From the NCBI RefSeq assembly GCF_963259705.1, contig NC_081844.1, forward strand, positions 27,048,294 to 27,112,293: a stretch of 64,000 bases of DNA. Direction: 5' to 3'. Position numbers and translations under genes: made by a program. Of this stretch, positions 1-10,289 are shown piece by piece (position 1 is the first letter of the stretch; each line of letters starts with the position of its first letter). This DNA comes from Myotis daubentonii. Taxonomy: Eukaryota; Chordata; Mammalia; Chiroptera; Vespertilionidae. The notes beneath the pieces are model-generated. The model was not told the DNA's origin and ran no database searches. It saw only the letters and a list, made by a program, of their open reading frames with translations.

Positions 1-170
1 CATGCTCTGGGGATGGAACTCCCTGGAGCCCCACAGCCCTGACTTCGGCCACAGCCTACCACCTCTAAGGAGCAGTAAGTGTGCAGACTGCACCACCTCC
101 TGCTGCTCCTCAGAACAAAAGCAAACTGGCCAGCCGTCTGGGTAAGGCCAGTCTCGGAACCGAACCTCGG

Positions 171-184
171 GTGCCCTCTGCTGG
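171..184 (-). promoter_or_regulatory. Candidate CTCF core motif
   Basis: The minus strand reads CCAGCAGAGGGCAC, a full match to the core consensus CCASYAGRKGGCRS. It lies in apparently unique sequence. Occupancy is not known. Confidence 0.4.
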
Positions 185-256
185 CCTCTCTGATCACAAC
201 AGCTGGCGCGGAGGCCATGCTGGCCTGGCCTGAAAAACAGAAATGATCAGACTAAA

Positions 257-458
257 TTTTTTAAAAAATATATTTTATTGATTTTTTACAGAGAGAAAGG
301 GAGAGGGATAGAGAGCTAGGGATCGATCAGCTGCCTCTTGCACACCCCCTACTGGGGATGTGCCTGCAACCAAGGTACATGCCCTTGACCGGAATCGAAC
401 CCGGGACCCTTGAGTCCACAGGCCGACGCTCTATCCACTGAGCGAAACCGGCCAGGGC
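257..458 (-). mobile_element. Ves SINE
   Basis: The antisense tRNA-like head ends in GCGAAACCGGCCAGGGC, with the A-rich tail as TTTTTTAAAAAATATATT at the left. Full length. Confidence 0.9.
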
Positions 459-849
459 AGACTACATTTTAAGAGGAAGGGAGAACTGGGAAAATGTTCA
501 TATTAGATTCAAGTGTCTTTTGGCTCTGAGAGACGCGCACACCCAGGCACCAGGCTGGGTGGGTCCTGGGCTCAGAGCCTCGATCGTCCCCACACAGCCA
601 CACCGTGGGCTGGGGAAGCTTTCACGAGGTTCGGATTTTCCCTAACAGTCCCGAGCAGCATCGCTCCCGTGTGCAGATGAGGAAGTGGCGGCAGGGAGAT
701 GTCCCAGGTCAGTTGCAGAGCTAGTGTGAAAGTTGGGGTTCAAACCCCACGTTTTAAGAAGCATTCAGTACAGCACCATTAACTGTGCCCACCAAGCTGT
801 CCGTTACGTCCCAGGACTTTTTATAACTTGAAGTTTGTACCTTTTGACT
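459..849. other. Intergenic; MIR-like relic
   Basis: Mostly unique sequence. About 655-765 resembles a MIR (AGATGAGGAAGTGG ... GGGGTTCAAACCCCACG). No gene seen. Confidence 0.5.
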
Positions 850-1046
850 CCCTTGACCCATTTCACCAACCCCACCTCAGGCCCCCACCCTCCGGCAGCA
901 ACCAATTTGACCTATGAGCTCCTTTTCTTTCTGTTTTAGATTCCACAGATGAGATCATAGGGTGCTTGTCTCTGCCAGGCGTGTCACTCAGCTTAATACC
1001 CTCACGGTCCATCCATGTTGTTGCAAATGGCAAGCTTTTCTCTCTC
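850..1046 (-). repeat. L1 ORF2/3' fragment (left part)
   Basis: Old L1 3' sequence in antisense (the signature around 1002-1040 reads GGTCCATCCATGTTGTTGCA). It is continuous with the L1 resuming at about 2285; the RPL18A pseudogene sits between the two parts. Confidence 0.75.
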
Positions 1047-1090
1047 CCCCAACCCCCGCGCCAGTGTTCCTAAGGGGTTGATTTGGGCCA

Positions 1091-1508
1091 ACCAGGGCAC
1101 AGGGAGGGCCACCAGGGCACAGGGAGGGCCACCAGGGCACAGGGAGGGCCGACCAGGGCACGGGGAGGGCCGACCAGGGCACGGGGAGGGCCGACCAGGG
1201 CACGGGGAGAGCCGACCAGGGCAGAGGGAGGGCCGACCAGGGCACGGGGAGGGCCGACCAGGGCACGGGGAGAGCCGACCAGGGCACGGGGAGGGCCGAC
1301 CAGGGCAGAGGGAGGGCCGACCAGGGCACGGGGAGGGCCGACCAGGGCACGGGGAGGGCCGACCAGGGCACGGGGAGAGCCGACCAGGGCACGGGGAGGG
1401 CCGACCAGGGCACGGGGAGGGCCGACCAGGGCACGGGGAGGGCCGACCAGGGCACGGGGAGGGCCGACCAGGGCACGGGGAGGGCCGACCAGGGCACGGG
1501 GAGGCCCG
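1091..1508. repeat. 21-bp minisatellite, about 20 copies
   Basis: Unit GACCAGGGCACGGGGAGGGCC (first units 20 bp, then 21 bp) with few variants (CAGAGGGAGG, GGGGAGAGCC). Because 21 is a multiple of three, frames stay open on both strands, which produces spurious reading frames. It arose inside the 3' UTR of the RPL18A pseudogene. Confidence 0.95.
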
Positions 1509-1593
1509 GCACCTAAAAGATGCTGGGCTTCTTGGTGGTGAGGCCTGGCACCGCTGGGGAAGGACCAGGTGAGGCAGTGGGGACTTGACCTTC

Positions 1594-1806
1594 CAGGGGT
1601 GGGCGAACTTTCTGACTCGAGGGCCACCATGGGTCTTAAACTGGACCGGAGGGCCGGAACAAAAGCATGGATGGAGTGTTTGTGTGAACTAATATAAATT
1701 CAAAGTAATCATCATTACATAAAAGGGTACGGTCTTTTTTTCCAATAGTTTTATTCATTTCAAACGGGCCGGATCCGGCCCGCGGGCCGTAGTTTGCCCA
1801 CGGCTG
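1594..1806 (-). mobile_element. hAT MITE inserted in the RPL18A pseudogene
   Basis: The ends CAGGGGTGGGCGAACTT and AGTTTGCCCACGGCTG form imperfect terminal inverted repeats. Pseudogene sequence continues on both sides. The target duplication is eroded (CCTTC / CCTTAG). Confidence 0.75.
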
Positions 1807-2886
1807 CCTTAGAGTCACGGAATTGGTTGACCGCTGGTGGGCGACACTCGCTGGCTGCGATCTCCTCCACCTTCATGACCTGGATTGAGCGGGCAGGGGG
1901 GTCGTGCGGGAAGGGGGTGTCTCCGTAGCAACGGGTGGTGGCCCCCCCGTGGCCAGGTCCCGGTACTCCCAGTACGTGTTGTGGGTGCCACTGCGCATGG
2001 TAGCGTAGCCAGATGGCTAAGTGTTTTGCCCAAAGGGGGCATTTTTCAAACACCTGCCCACAGCAGACGATTTCCCCTGAGGATTTCTTCATCTTCTTCC
2101 GTTGAGACACCAAGTACCAGAAGCAAGACTTGGCAATGCTGTGGTTAGGCGAAAAGGCACACGTATGGTGGAGGGGCGGTGTGCGGCGCTTGGTGGCGGG
2201 CAGGCAGCACCCCCACCCTGTGCTCCAGCAACGTGCCCGCCGCCCTCACAGCATCCTCTTTCCTTTCGCCGCCGCCCACAAAAGAAAGATTTCCTTCTTT
2301 TTATGGCCAGATATTCCATGGCATGTATATACATTTTCTTCACCCATTCATTTATCGATGGATATATATCTAGGTTGTTTCCATATCTTGGCTCTTGTAA
2401 ATAAGGCTGCAATGAACATGAGGGTGCAAATATCTTTACAAGCCAGTGTTTACTTCAGATACACACCCAGAAGTGGAGTTGCTGGGTCATATGGTAGTTC
2501 TATTTTTAATAATTTTAAGGAAACTCCATACTGTTTTCTATAGTTGCTGCACCAATTTACATTCCCAACAAAATGTGTTACTTCTAGTCTTTTTGGCAAT
2601 AGCCATTCCCACAGGTGGGAGTTTCTATCTCATTGTGATTTTGATTTGCGTTTCCCTGATGATTAGTGATGTTGGGCACACTTTTATGCACCTGTTGGTC
2701 AACTATACATCTTCTTTGGAAAAATGTCTCTCCAGATCCTCTACCCATTTTTTATTTTTATTATTATTTTTTATTGTTTATAAATATTACATGTATCTCT
2801 TTTTTCCCCCGATTGACCCCCCCCTACCCATTTTTTAATTGGATTGTTTGTTTTTTGCCATGGATTGTACGAGTTCTCTACATCTT

Positions 2887-3119
2887 TTTTTTTCTTTCTT
2901 TTTTTAAAAATATATTTTATTGATTTCTTATAGAAAGGAAGGGAGAGGGACAGAGAGTCAGAAACATCGATGAGAGAGAAACATCAATCAGCTGCCTCCT
3001 GCACACTCCCCACTGGGGATGTGCCTGCAACCAAGGTACATACCCTTGACCGGAATCAAACCCGGGACCCTTGAGTCCGAAGGCCGATGCTCTATCCACT
3101 GAGCCAAACCAGTCAGGGC
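2887..3119 (-). mobile_element. Ves SINE in L1
   Basis: Flanked by the duplicated target CTACATCTTTTT. Antisense; splits the L1. Confidence 0.9.
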
Positions 3120-3443
3120 TCTACATCTTTTTAACATTAACCCTCATGAGATATATAATTGCAAATATTTCCTCCCATTCATCAGGTTGCCTTTTCATTT
3201 TGTCAGTGGCTTCCTTTGCTGTGCAGCTTTTATTTTGATGTAACCCCTTGTTTGTATTTCTTTTGTTGCCCTTGTTTTCCATGTCAAACCCAAAAAATAA
3301 TCAGCAAGACCAATGGTAAGTGCTTACTGCCTGTTTTCTTCTAGGAGTTTTCTGAATTCAGGTCTTACATTTAAGTCTTTAATCCATTTTGAGTTGATTT
3401 TTGTGTATGGTGTAAGATAGTGGTCCGGTTTCATTCTTTTTTA

Positions 3444-3640
3444 AAAAAAAAGACTTTTTAATTGATTTTAGAGAGAGAGAAAGGGAGAGGAAAAAAGAAA
3501 CATCGATGTGAAAGTGATACATCAATTAACTGCCTCCACCACACCCTTTACCCGGGATCAAACCCGGGCATGTGCCCTGACTGGGAATTGAACCTGCAAC
3601 CTCTCAGTGCATGCCCAGCCGAGCCACACCAGCCAGCGCC
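3444..3640 (-). mobile_element. Older Ves-type SINE in L1
   Basis: Diverged subtype (AGACTTTTTAATTGATTTTA ... GCCACACCAGCCAGC) interrupting L1 sequence around TTTCATTC / CCTTTTGC. Confidence 0.75.
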
Positions 3641-4190
3641 AGTTTAATCCTTTTGCATGTGGCTGTTCAGTCTCCCAACACCATTTACTGACTATCTTTT
3701 ACCTGTTGTATTATTTTTGGCTCCTTTGTTGTAAATTTAATTGATCATATACTAGTACCAGTATGTGTGGGGCTATTTCTGGTCTCTCTTCTGTTCCATT
3801 GATCTACGTGTCTGTTTTTGTGCCAATATCATACTATTTTGATTACTATAGCCTGTAATATAGCTTGAAACCAGGGCACGTGGTGCCTCCAGCTTTGTTC
3901 TTTTAAGATTACTTTGGCTATTCAAAGTCTTTTGTGGTTTTATACAAATGTTATGATTGTTTTATTTATGTGAAAAATGTCATTGGGATTTTAATAGGGG
4001 TTGCATTGGATCTGTAGATTGTTTTGAGTAGTATGGACATTTTAACAATATTAATTCTTCCAATCCAGGAGCACAAACATCTTTCCAGTTATTTGTGTCC
4101 TCTTCAATTTCTTTCATCAGTATCTTGTAGTTTTTAATGTACAGGCATTTCACCTCCTTGGTTAAATTCATTCCTACGTATTGTCCTCTT

Positions 4191-4405
4191 TTAAAAAATA
4201 TATATTTTTTATTGGTTTTTTACAGAGAGGAAGGGAGAGAGATAGAGAGCTAGAAACATCGATGAGGGAGAAACATCAATCAGCTGCCTCCTGCACACTC
4301 CCCACTGGGTATGTGCCCACAACCAAGGTACATGCCCTTGACCGAAATTGAACCTGGGACCTTTCAGTCCACAGGCCAACGCTCTATCCACTGAGCCAGT
4401 ACAGT
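4191..4405 (-). mobile_element. Ves SINE
   Basis: Antisense; inserted at the right edge of the L1. Confidence 0.88.
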
Positions 4406-4556
4406 AGCCTAAGAACAATAATAGCCTAGGTGTGCAGGAGGCTATACCACCTAGGTTTGTGTAAGAACACTCCATGATGTTTGCACAAGGACAAAATCCC
4501 TCAACAACACATTTCTCAGAAAGTGTCCCTGTCATTAAATGGCACATGACTATAGT
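4406..4556. mobile_element. Ancient DNA-transposon relic (Tigger-like)
   Basis: TAGCCTAGGTGTGCAGGAGG followed by a TTTCTCAGAAAGTGTCCC-type tail ending in GCACATGACTATAG; resembles an old pan-mammalian Tigger-type repeat end. Confidence 0.5.
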
Positions 4557-4600
4557 GACAGTTTCACTTTTTATGATTTGGATGCCTTTTTCTTTTCTAT

Positions 4601-4797
4601 TTTTTTAAAAAAATATTTTATTGATTTTTTTAGAGAGGAAGGGAGAGGGATAGTTAGAAACATTGATCAGCTGCCTCCTGCACACCTCCTACTGGGGATG
4701 TGCCCACAACCAAGGTACATGCCCTTGACCAGAATCGAACCCGGGACCCTTCAATCCGCAGGCCGACACACCATCCACTGAGCCAAACTGGTTAGTT
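4601..4797 (-). mobile_element. Ves SINE
   Basis: Clear 17-20 bp target duplication TGGATGCCTTTTTCTTTTCT on both sides. Confidence 0.92.
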
Positions 4798-5089
4798 GGA
4801 TGCCTTTTTCTTTTCTTGCCTTATGGCTATGGCTCAGGTAGTGATAAAGCTAATAAATGTGAAAGCTGAGATTTAAACCCTGACTGAAAGCCCACTTCTC
4901 TCCCAGGTCCTACCGCCCTTATGGAACCGGAGACAGTGTGTGCACTTTGCTGTTTATGGCTCGGGGCAGGGCAAGACCAGAGGCCTCTTCCCTGGGCTGC
5001 TAGGTATGGGCAGTCAATCTTGGTCCTCTTCCACTCCCCACCAGGGCATACTAGTTCACCCACACTGGGCATGTGCAGTATCTCAATTA

Positions 5090-5199
5090 AGTCTTTTAAA
5101 AAAATTTTCATTGAACATATTACATATTTTCCCCATTGACCCCTCTATGCCCCATTCCCCCAGTAATTTTTATTTTTTATGGAACTTATTGGGGTGACA
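5090..5199 (-). repeat. L1 3'-end fragment
   Basis: Antisense AT-rich tract ending in AACTTATTGGGGTGACAT, typical of L1 3' ends. A similar piece lies near 2750-2825. Confidence 0.5.
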
Positions 5200-5801
5200 T
5201 CCTATATAATAAAAGGGTAATATACAAATAGACCGAATGGCAGAACTAAACAACCAATCAAAGTGAAATATGTTAATGGTATGCTAAGGTGCTCAACCGC
5301 TCACTATGACATGCACTGACCACCAGGGGGCAGTCAACTGGTCAACAAGTCGCTATGATGAGCACTGACCACCAGGGGGCAGATGCTCCGACCGGTAGGT
5401 TAGCTTGCTGCTGGGGTTCGGCCAATTGGGACTGAGCGAGATGGGCCGGGCATGCTCTGGAGGCCTCCCACGGTCCCTCCCTGGCCCAATCATGCACTGG
5501 TGGGTCCCTCAGCCTGTCCTGCACCCTCTCACAATCTGGGACCCCTCAGGGGATATTGGAGAGCCGGTTTCGGCCTGATCCCACAGGCCACTCCCCTGGG
5601 GAGGGTGCCAGATGTAGGACTCATGGCTGGCGAGAGCTTCTCCTGATTGGGTGCGAGCCCGTGGCAGGCACAGTGGGGCCGGGAGGAGCGGGAGGAGCAG
5701 GTAGGAGCTGCAGGTGCGTTGGACTGCAGGTTTCAGCCCGATCCCTGCAGGCCACCTAGAAGGACCCCACCTGTGCACAAATTTGTGCACCAGGCCTCTG
5801 G
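5200..5801 (+). mobile_element. Helitron (HeliBat-type, non-autonomous)
   Basis: Starts A|TCCTATATAATAAAAGG, carries the subterminal palindrome GTGCACAAATTTGTGCAC (5773-5790) and ends CCTCTGG (from CTAG) before T. No Rep/helicase coding. Contains two CTCF-like cores. Confidence 0.9.
5320..5382 (+). promoter_or_regulatory. Two CTCF-like cores in the Helitron
   Basis: CCACCAGGGGGCAG at 5320-5333 and again at 5369-5382, part of a short internal duplication. Both match the CTCF core consensus; binding is not shown. Confidence 0.4.
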
Positions 5802-6076
5802 TTTGTTAATAAAAGTCAAACCTTGGTTCTCAAAAGTCTCTCATCTCAAATAGTTTGGGTCTCAACCTGACAACCCTTTCATGCTGATAGGTGTATGATC
5901 AGTGATGTGTCCCTTAAGTAACAAAGGAGAGAATGCATATGAGTGTTTACTGCTGTTAACATGTCAGGAAATTGTGCTGTGATTATTTTCATGTTTTTTT
6001 GCTCATTATTATTAAATTTTCATTTTTTAATGTACATTTCCTTTTTGTTAAATTTTCATTTATATTTCATGTCCTT
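5802..6076. other. AT-rich intergenic stretch
   Basis: No gene or repeat recognised. Confidence 0.5.
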
Positions 6077-6286
6077 TTAAAAAAATATTTTTACTGATTT
6101 CAGAGGGGTAGGGAGAGGGAGATGGAAACATCATTGATAATAGAGAATCATTGAACGGCTGCCTCCTGCAAACCCCACACAGGATCAAGCCCAAAACCTG
6201 GGCATGTGCCTTTGATCGGAATTGAACCTGGGACCTTTCAGTCCACAGGCCGACGCTCTATCCACTGAGCCAAACCAGTCAGGGCT
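6077..6286 (-). mobile_element. Ves SINE
   Basis: Antisense; head ends AACCAGTCAGGGC. Directly followed by another copy. Confidence 0.88.
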
Positions 6287-6292
6287 TGTCCT

Positions 6293-6506
6293 CTTTTTTA
6301 AAAATATATTTTTATTGATTTTAGAGAGGAAGGGGGAGAGAGAGTTAGAAACATCAATGGTGAGAGAATCATTGATTGGCTGCCTCCTGCATGCTCCCCA
6401 CTGGGAACTGAGTCCACAACCTGGGCATGTGCCCTTGACAGGAATTGAACCAGGGACCCTTCAGTCTGCAGGCTGCTCTACCCACTGAGCCAAACCAGCT
6501 AGGGCT
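6293..6506 (-). mobile_element. Ves SINE
   Basis: Second antisense copy; the target CTTGTCCT is repeated around both copies. Confidence 0.88.
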
Positions 6507-6542
6507 TGTCCTTTCTGTTTTTAAAGTGCTTATAGATTAAAC

Positions 6543-6744
6543 CAGGGGTCCTCAAACTTTTTAAACAGGGGGCCAGTTCACTGTCCCTCAGACCGTTGGA
6601 GGGCCAGACTATAGTTTAAAAAAAAACTATGAACAAATTCCTATGCACACTGCACATATCTTATTTTGAAATAAAAAACAAAACGGGAACAAATACAATA
6701 TTTGTATTTGCATGTGGCCGCGGGCCGTAGTTTGAGGACCCCTG
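6543..6744. mobile_element. hAT MITE (CAGGGGTCCTCAAACT family)
   Basis: Terminal inverted repeats CAGGGGTCCTCAAACT / AGTTTGAGGACCCCTG and a perfect 8-bp target duplication GATTAAAC. 202 bp. Same family as 43130-43329. Confidence 0.92.
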
Positions 6745-6752
6745 GATTAAAC

Positions 6753-7731
6753 AGTATATTAGACATGCACTGTACATAAGGTTAAAATGGCATAATTTGG
6801 GGTTCTGGAACAGATTAATTCAATTTACATGACTGCTAATGGGAAAAAATGCTTTGGTTTTCAAACAACCTTCAGAAACAAATCAAGTTCATGAACCGAG
6901 GTTCTACTGTATCTAAGTTTCTGGTCATTTAAATCCTTCAACATCTACTGGGGCTCAGCAACGAGCAAGGAGACTTGGACTTGCCCTGTGGGCGCCTGTG
7001 CACGATGCAGATCATGCGGAACCGCTGTCCAATCTAACAGCTCGTCTACAGCCTTACATCACACCAGAGGTCAGAGCTCCTAGGGAGGAGCTCTAGGTGG
7101 TCCTCCTCTGGGCGAGGCCAAGCCTCCGACCAAAGACAAAGCCACACAGATGTCAGGCCTCTTACCAAGACCCTCGATTTTTGTGAACACATTGGGAGTT
7201 GTTTAGTTGACTGGCAGCCACTGCCGAGCTTCCCAGCCAGAGGGTCTGCGCGAACACACCCGGCAGCAAATCAGAAGCGGCGCTTAGTAACTCCCTCAAG
7301 CAATGCTGTGCAGACCCTTTCAATACTCTGGTCACGGTGAGGAACACCTCTCATGTGGATGCCAATATGTCTTAAATCCTGCCTTGAGGTTGGCTAGTCT
7401 CTCTTGAACAAAAACATCAGGATTTAGCTTCAGAGCCTTTGGCAGGTCATAGTATACGATTAGGATTTAGTATTGCCTTTGGCTTTCTTTTTCTTTTGTT
7501 TTCATTGCATTTTTAAATATTCATTTATTTCTGTATTCAAGTTTTATTTATGGTTAGTGATAGCAGTATTTAATAATTTCTGACATTATGTGGTTAAGAC
7601 CAAAGATAGTGCCATGAGTTTGAGAATTAAGTGACAGGGTTGGAAGTCACAGTTTGAATCATGGCTCTGCTGGTCTTGGAGAAATAACCTTTATGAACCT
7701 CACTTTTTTCCTTTGGGAAATGGAAATGCTG
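6753..7731. other. Intergenic, no gene; MIR relic
   Basis: Mostly unique. About 7625-7720 looks like a MIR (GAATCATGGCTCTGCTGGTC). Confidence 0.5.
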
Positions 7732-7938
7732 AGCCCTGGCTGGTTTGGCTCGGTGGATAGAGCGTTGGCCTGCGGACTGAAGGGTCCCAGGTTCGATTCC
7801 GGTCAAGGGCACATGCCCAGGTTGCGGGCTTGGTCCCCAGTAGGGTGCATGCAGGAGGCAGCCAATCAATGATTTTCTCTCATCACTGATGTTTCTCTCT
7901 CTCTCCTTTCCTCCCTGAAATCAATAAAAAAGAAAATG
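7732..7938 (+). mobile_element. Ves SINE
   Basis: Sense copy from GCCCTGGCTGGTTTGGCTCG to an A-rich tail; target duplication GGAAATGGAAATGCTGAG on both sides. Confidence 0.93.
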
Positions 7939-8402
7939 GAAATGCTGAGATGCTCCTCTGCCCCCAAAATAAGGTATTTAAAAATTACCATGTGTCCAAC
8001 ATACGATACCCATAGTACAAATGAAAGGTCTGAACACCAAAACTTAATAGCAAAGCACAAGAACACAAAATCACAAAAAAGCTGGTTGTTTCATCTCCTG
8101 GTTTTATTAACTACCAACAGGGCACCTAGGTAAGAAAGTATCATGCCTGTAAGTTTAGTTGTTTTTTGTTTACTGATTTTCTAATCACTTTATTATGGAA
8201 CATTAAGGTTTTGGGGGGAGGGGTTTAACAACGTTAATGATAATACTATCAAATGAAAAGGAAATTTGGTACCTTAATCTTTTGACCAACAAGACAAGTT
8301 CAGGATTCAGTTCAGAGACTATTTTTCACTGAGACTCCACCTCCCTGGGGCGCTGGGCCTGTGCAGCCCGCCTCCGGGCCTGGCGAGCCTGCTGTAAGTT
8401 TA
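7939..8402. other. Intergenic, no gene
   Basis: No gene or named repeat. A GC-rich patch at 8336-8392 is unassigned. Confidence 0.5.
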
Positions 8403-8611
8403 GTGTGTTTTTTTTTTAATATTTTATTGATTTTTTACAGAGAGGAAGGGACAGGGATAGAGAGTTAGAAACATCGATCAGCTGCCTCCTGCACACCTCC
8501 TACTGGGGATGTGCCTGCAACCCAGGTACATGCCCTTTGACCAGAATTGAACCTGGGACCCCTCAGTCCGCAGGCTGACGTTCTATCCACTGAGCCAAAC
8601 TGGTGCTGGCA
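8403..8611 (-). mobile_element. Ves SINE
   Basis: Antisense copy with target duplication TAAGTTTAGT. Confidence 0.9.
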
Positions 8612-9316
8612 TAAGTTTAGTTTTTAAAGTGCGATTACCATAACCTAGCTAAGTGCCAGCTAACATACTCCTTTCCATACAAGTCTGTGTTTTAAAGGTT
8701 ACTGAAGTGGAACATAACCAGAATCTATGCTCCCACACAGATTTCCTGATCAGAGAATATTTTATTCTTCCAACTCACTTTAACATCACTATTAATACAC
8801 AAATGATAAAAGCAGGCTCTTTTACACAAAGTGTCCCTGTAACAGCCAAATACTCATACCAACGTCAATCTCTAGTTTGGTAAGGCTTAAAAACTGTTAC
8901 CATGTGGAGGAAGCTGGGGTAGGGTACAAAGGATGTCCTGTATTATCTTTCCAGTTTACTCTGAAACTATAATGATTTCAAAATAAGTTTAATGTTTTTA
9001 AAATTTACTCATTAAAATGGGAGTATAAACATTGTAGCTCATAATTCAGAATGAAAATCTGAATGGCTGGAGATCTTGGGAGTCACCTGACATATGACGC
9101 TTCAGTCAAGGGGATGGAGGGGCCCAATGAAAAGCGCCAATTTACGTACAAGGCTCATTACTAACCGGCAGCAATAAACATAAACTTTTGTCACATCTGC
9201 TCTCCCCAACTCCTAGACCACGAAGGCTCTGAAGTAGCTATAGCATTAAGAACAGTGTGAGGAGGAGAAAGGCCTCCTAATTTTGCGAAAACCCAGCGAG
9301 GGCACTTTACATATGA
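8612..9316. other. Intergenic downstream of TIMM29
   Basis: No coding feature or recent repeat recognised. AT-rich, unique-looking. Confidence 0.5.
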
Positions 9317-9411
9317 TTTATTTCAGTCACTGCACCTGGGGCTCACTCACAGCAATTGCACAATCCCGGGCGAACCGTCTGCCCAGGTTCGGGCTGGGCG
9401 GGACCCAGGCC
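9317..9411 (-). promoter_or_regulatory. TIMM29: TIMM29 3' UTR and poly(A) signal
   Basis: The minus strand carries AATAAA at about 9317-9323, roughly 90 nt beyond the TGA. It is the first canonical signal downstream, so the TIMM29 3' UTR is probably very short. Confidence 0.6.
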
Positions 9412-10289
9412 TCACTGGGTTTCATCGCGGACCCTCGCCACCAGCGAGTCGGCCTGGCTCAGGGCCAACCTGTCCTTCTTCTCCTTCTGCAGGACCTGCT
9501 CCTCCCACAGCGCCTGGTCCACCTGGTCGTCCGTGAGCACGACCGGCCGGTACTTCTCGTCGAAGAGCCGCTCATTGGCTTCCGAGTGCAGCTGATGGGG
9601 CCCGACGACGCGCAGATGTGCCGGCAGGTGGAGGAACTCGTCGTCGTTGATGTCGCAGTCGCGCATCCGAGCGCCCAGCACCCACCAGCGGCCCACGAAG
9701 CCCACGTCCAGGATCCGGTGTGGGAACTCGACCCAACGGGGCTGCAGGTAGCGGCAGCGGGCCTGGTAGAGGCTGGCCTGGGCGTCGTAGGGCGCCTCGT
9801 ACACCAGCGAGCAGAGGACCAGGTTCACGTGGCGCAGACGCCCGCGGCCGCGCAGCCAGAGCAGCTGCTGGACGTGCGCTTCCGAGGCGCGGTTCCGCGT
9901 GGCCGGCGCCAGCAGGAGGAGGGTCCCCGACGCGTCGAGCAGGGCCTCCTCGAAGGCCGCCTCGTCCGGCGCCAGAGCGCAGCAGGACGCCGCGCCGCCC
10001 AGCAGCCCCAAGTAAACGGCCGCCCGGCCTGGCCGAGCCCGCGCCGCCGCCGCCGCGTCCCTGCAAGCGTCGGCGTAGTCCCGGAGCAGCGCGCGGGCCC
10101 AGGTGCCTACGGGAAAGAAGCGGAGAGAGGGGTCGGGGCTGCGGCCACTCACCCCGCGCCTTTCGCCGCTGCAGCCACCCGCTCGCCGTACTCACCCAAC
10201 CTCGTCCACACGCCTGGCTTCGCGGTTGCCGCGATCCCTGCCTCTCCGCGGCTTCGCAACCAAAGTCGCTTCAGAGCCGCTCCCGCCAT
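9412..10289 (-). CDS. TIMM29: TIMM29, TIM22 complex subunit (two exons)
   Basis: Subunit of the TIM22 carrier translocase of the inner mitochondrial membrane, needed for TIM22 assembly (family knowledge). Exon 1 coding is 10289-10196 (31 codons plus 1 nt) and starts at an ATG in GGGGATGGCG context; exon 2 is 10106-9412, ending in TGA. The donor is GTGAGT and the acceptor CCCGTAG. The joined product is 262 aa against about 260 in human. Residues 1-31 are basic and Arg/Ala-rich, like a mitochondrial N-terminus, and about 60-77 is one hydrophobic segment ([18 protein letters not shown]). The middle ([20 protein letters not shown], then [12 protein letters not shown] and [20 protein letters not shown]) is the conserved core. 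The last residues (VARVRDETQ) differ from the human tail as I remember it. A reading that starts at the ATG at 10152 would begin inside the intron, so I prefer the spliced start. It is divergent from YIPF2. Confidence 0.95.

Larger units (their letters stand above)
1047..2284 (-). pseudogene. RPL18A: RPL18A processed pseudogene
   Basis: Intronless copy of ribosomal protein L18a mRNA on the minus strand. The 5' UTR starts at about 2283 (CTTTTGTGGGCGGCGGCGAA), the ATG has become GTG, and the coding region is read to a TAG near 1513-1515. Recognisable pieces include [45 protein letters not shown] and [10 protein letters not shown]. It has frameshifts and many substitutions, is split near its C-terminal codons by a hAT MITE (1594-1806), and its 3' UTR (GGTGCCGGGCC ... 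CCCAAATCAACCCCTTAGGA) is interrupted by the minisatellite. A decayed purine-rich tail near 1047-1060 and AAAGATTTCC-like flanks fit L1-driven insertion into the surrounding L1. Non-functional. Confidence 0.85.
2285..4190 (-). repeat. L1 (L1MA-like) ORF2 3' region, antisense
   Basis: Plus-strand text such as CAGAAGTGGAGTTGCTGGGT (2470s) and GGTGTAAGATAGTGGTCCGG (3408 on) is the complement of L1 ORF2 and 3' end. It is interrupted by Ves SINEs at 2887-3119 and 3444-3640 and by a short AT/C-rich insert around 2750-2825. No intact frame. Confidence 0.8.

Noticed and set aside
1091..1508. CRISPR-like array
   Set aside because: Direct tandem repeats without unique spacers in a mammalian genome.
988..1630. 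Four overlapping open frames of 150-190 residues with heptapeptide repeats on both strands
   Set aside because: They are translations of the 21-bp minisatellite, whose unit length keeps every frame open.
7732..7938. Possible tRNA genes from repeated TGGCTCAGTGGATAGAG and GGTTCGATTCC boxes
   Set aside because: These A and B boxes belong to tRNA-derived Ves SINEs with A-rich tails and target duplications; no complete acceptor stem is formed.
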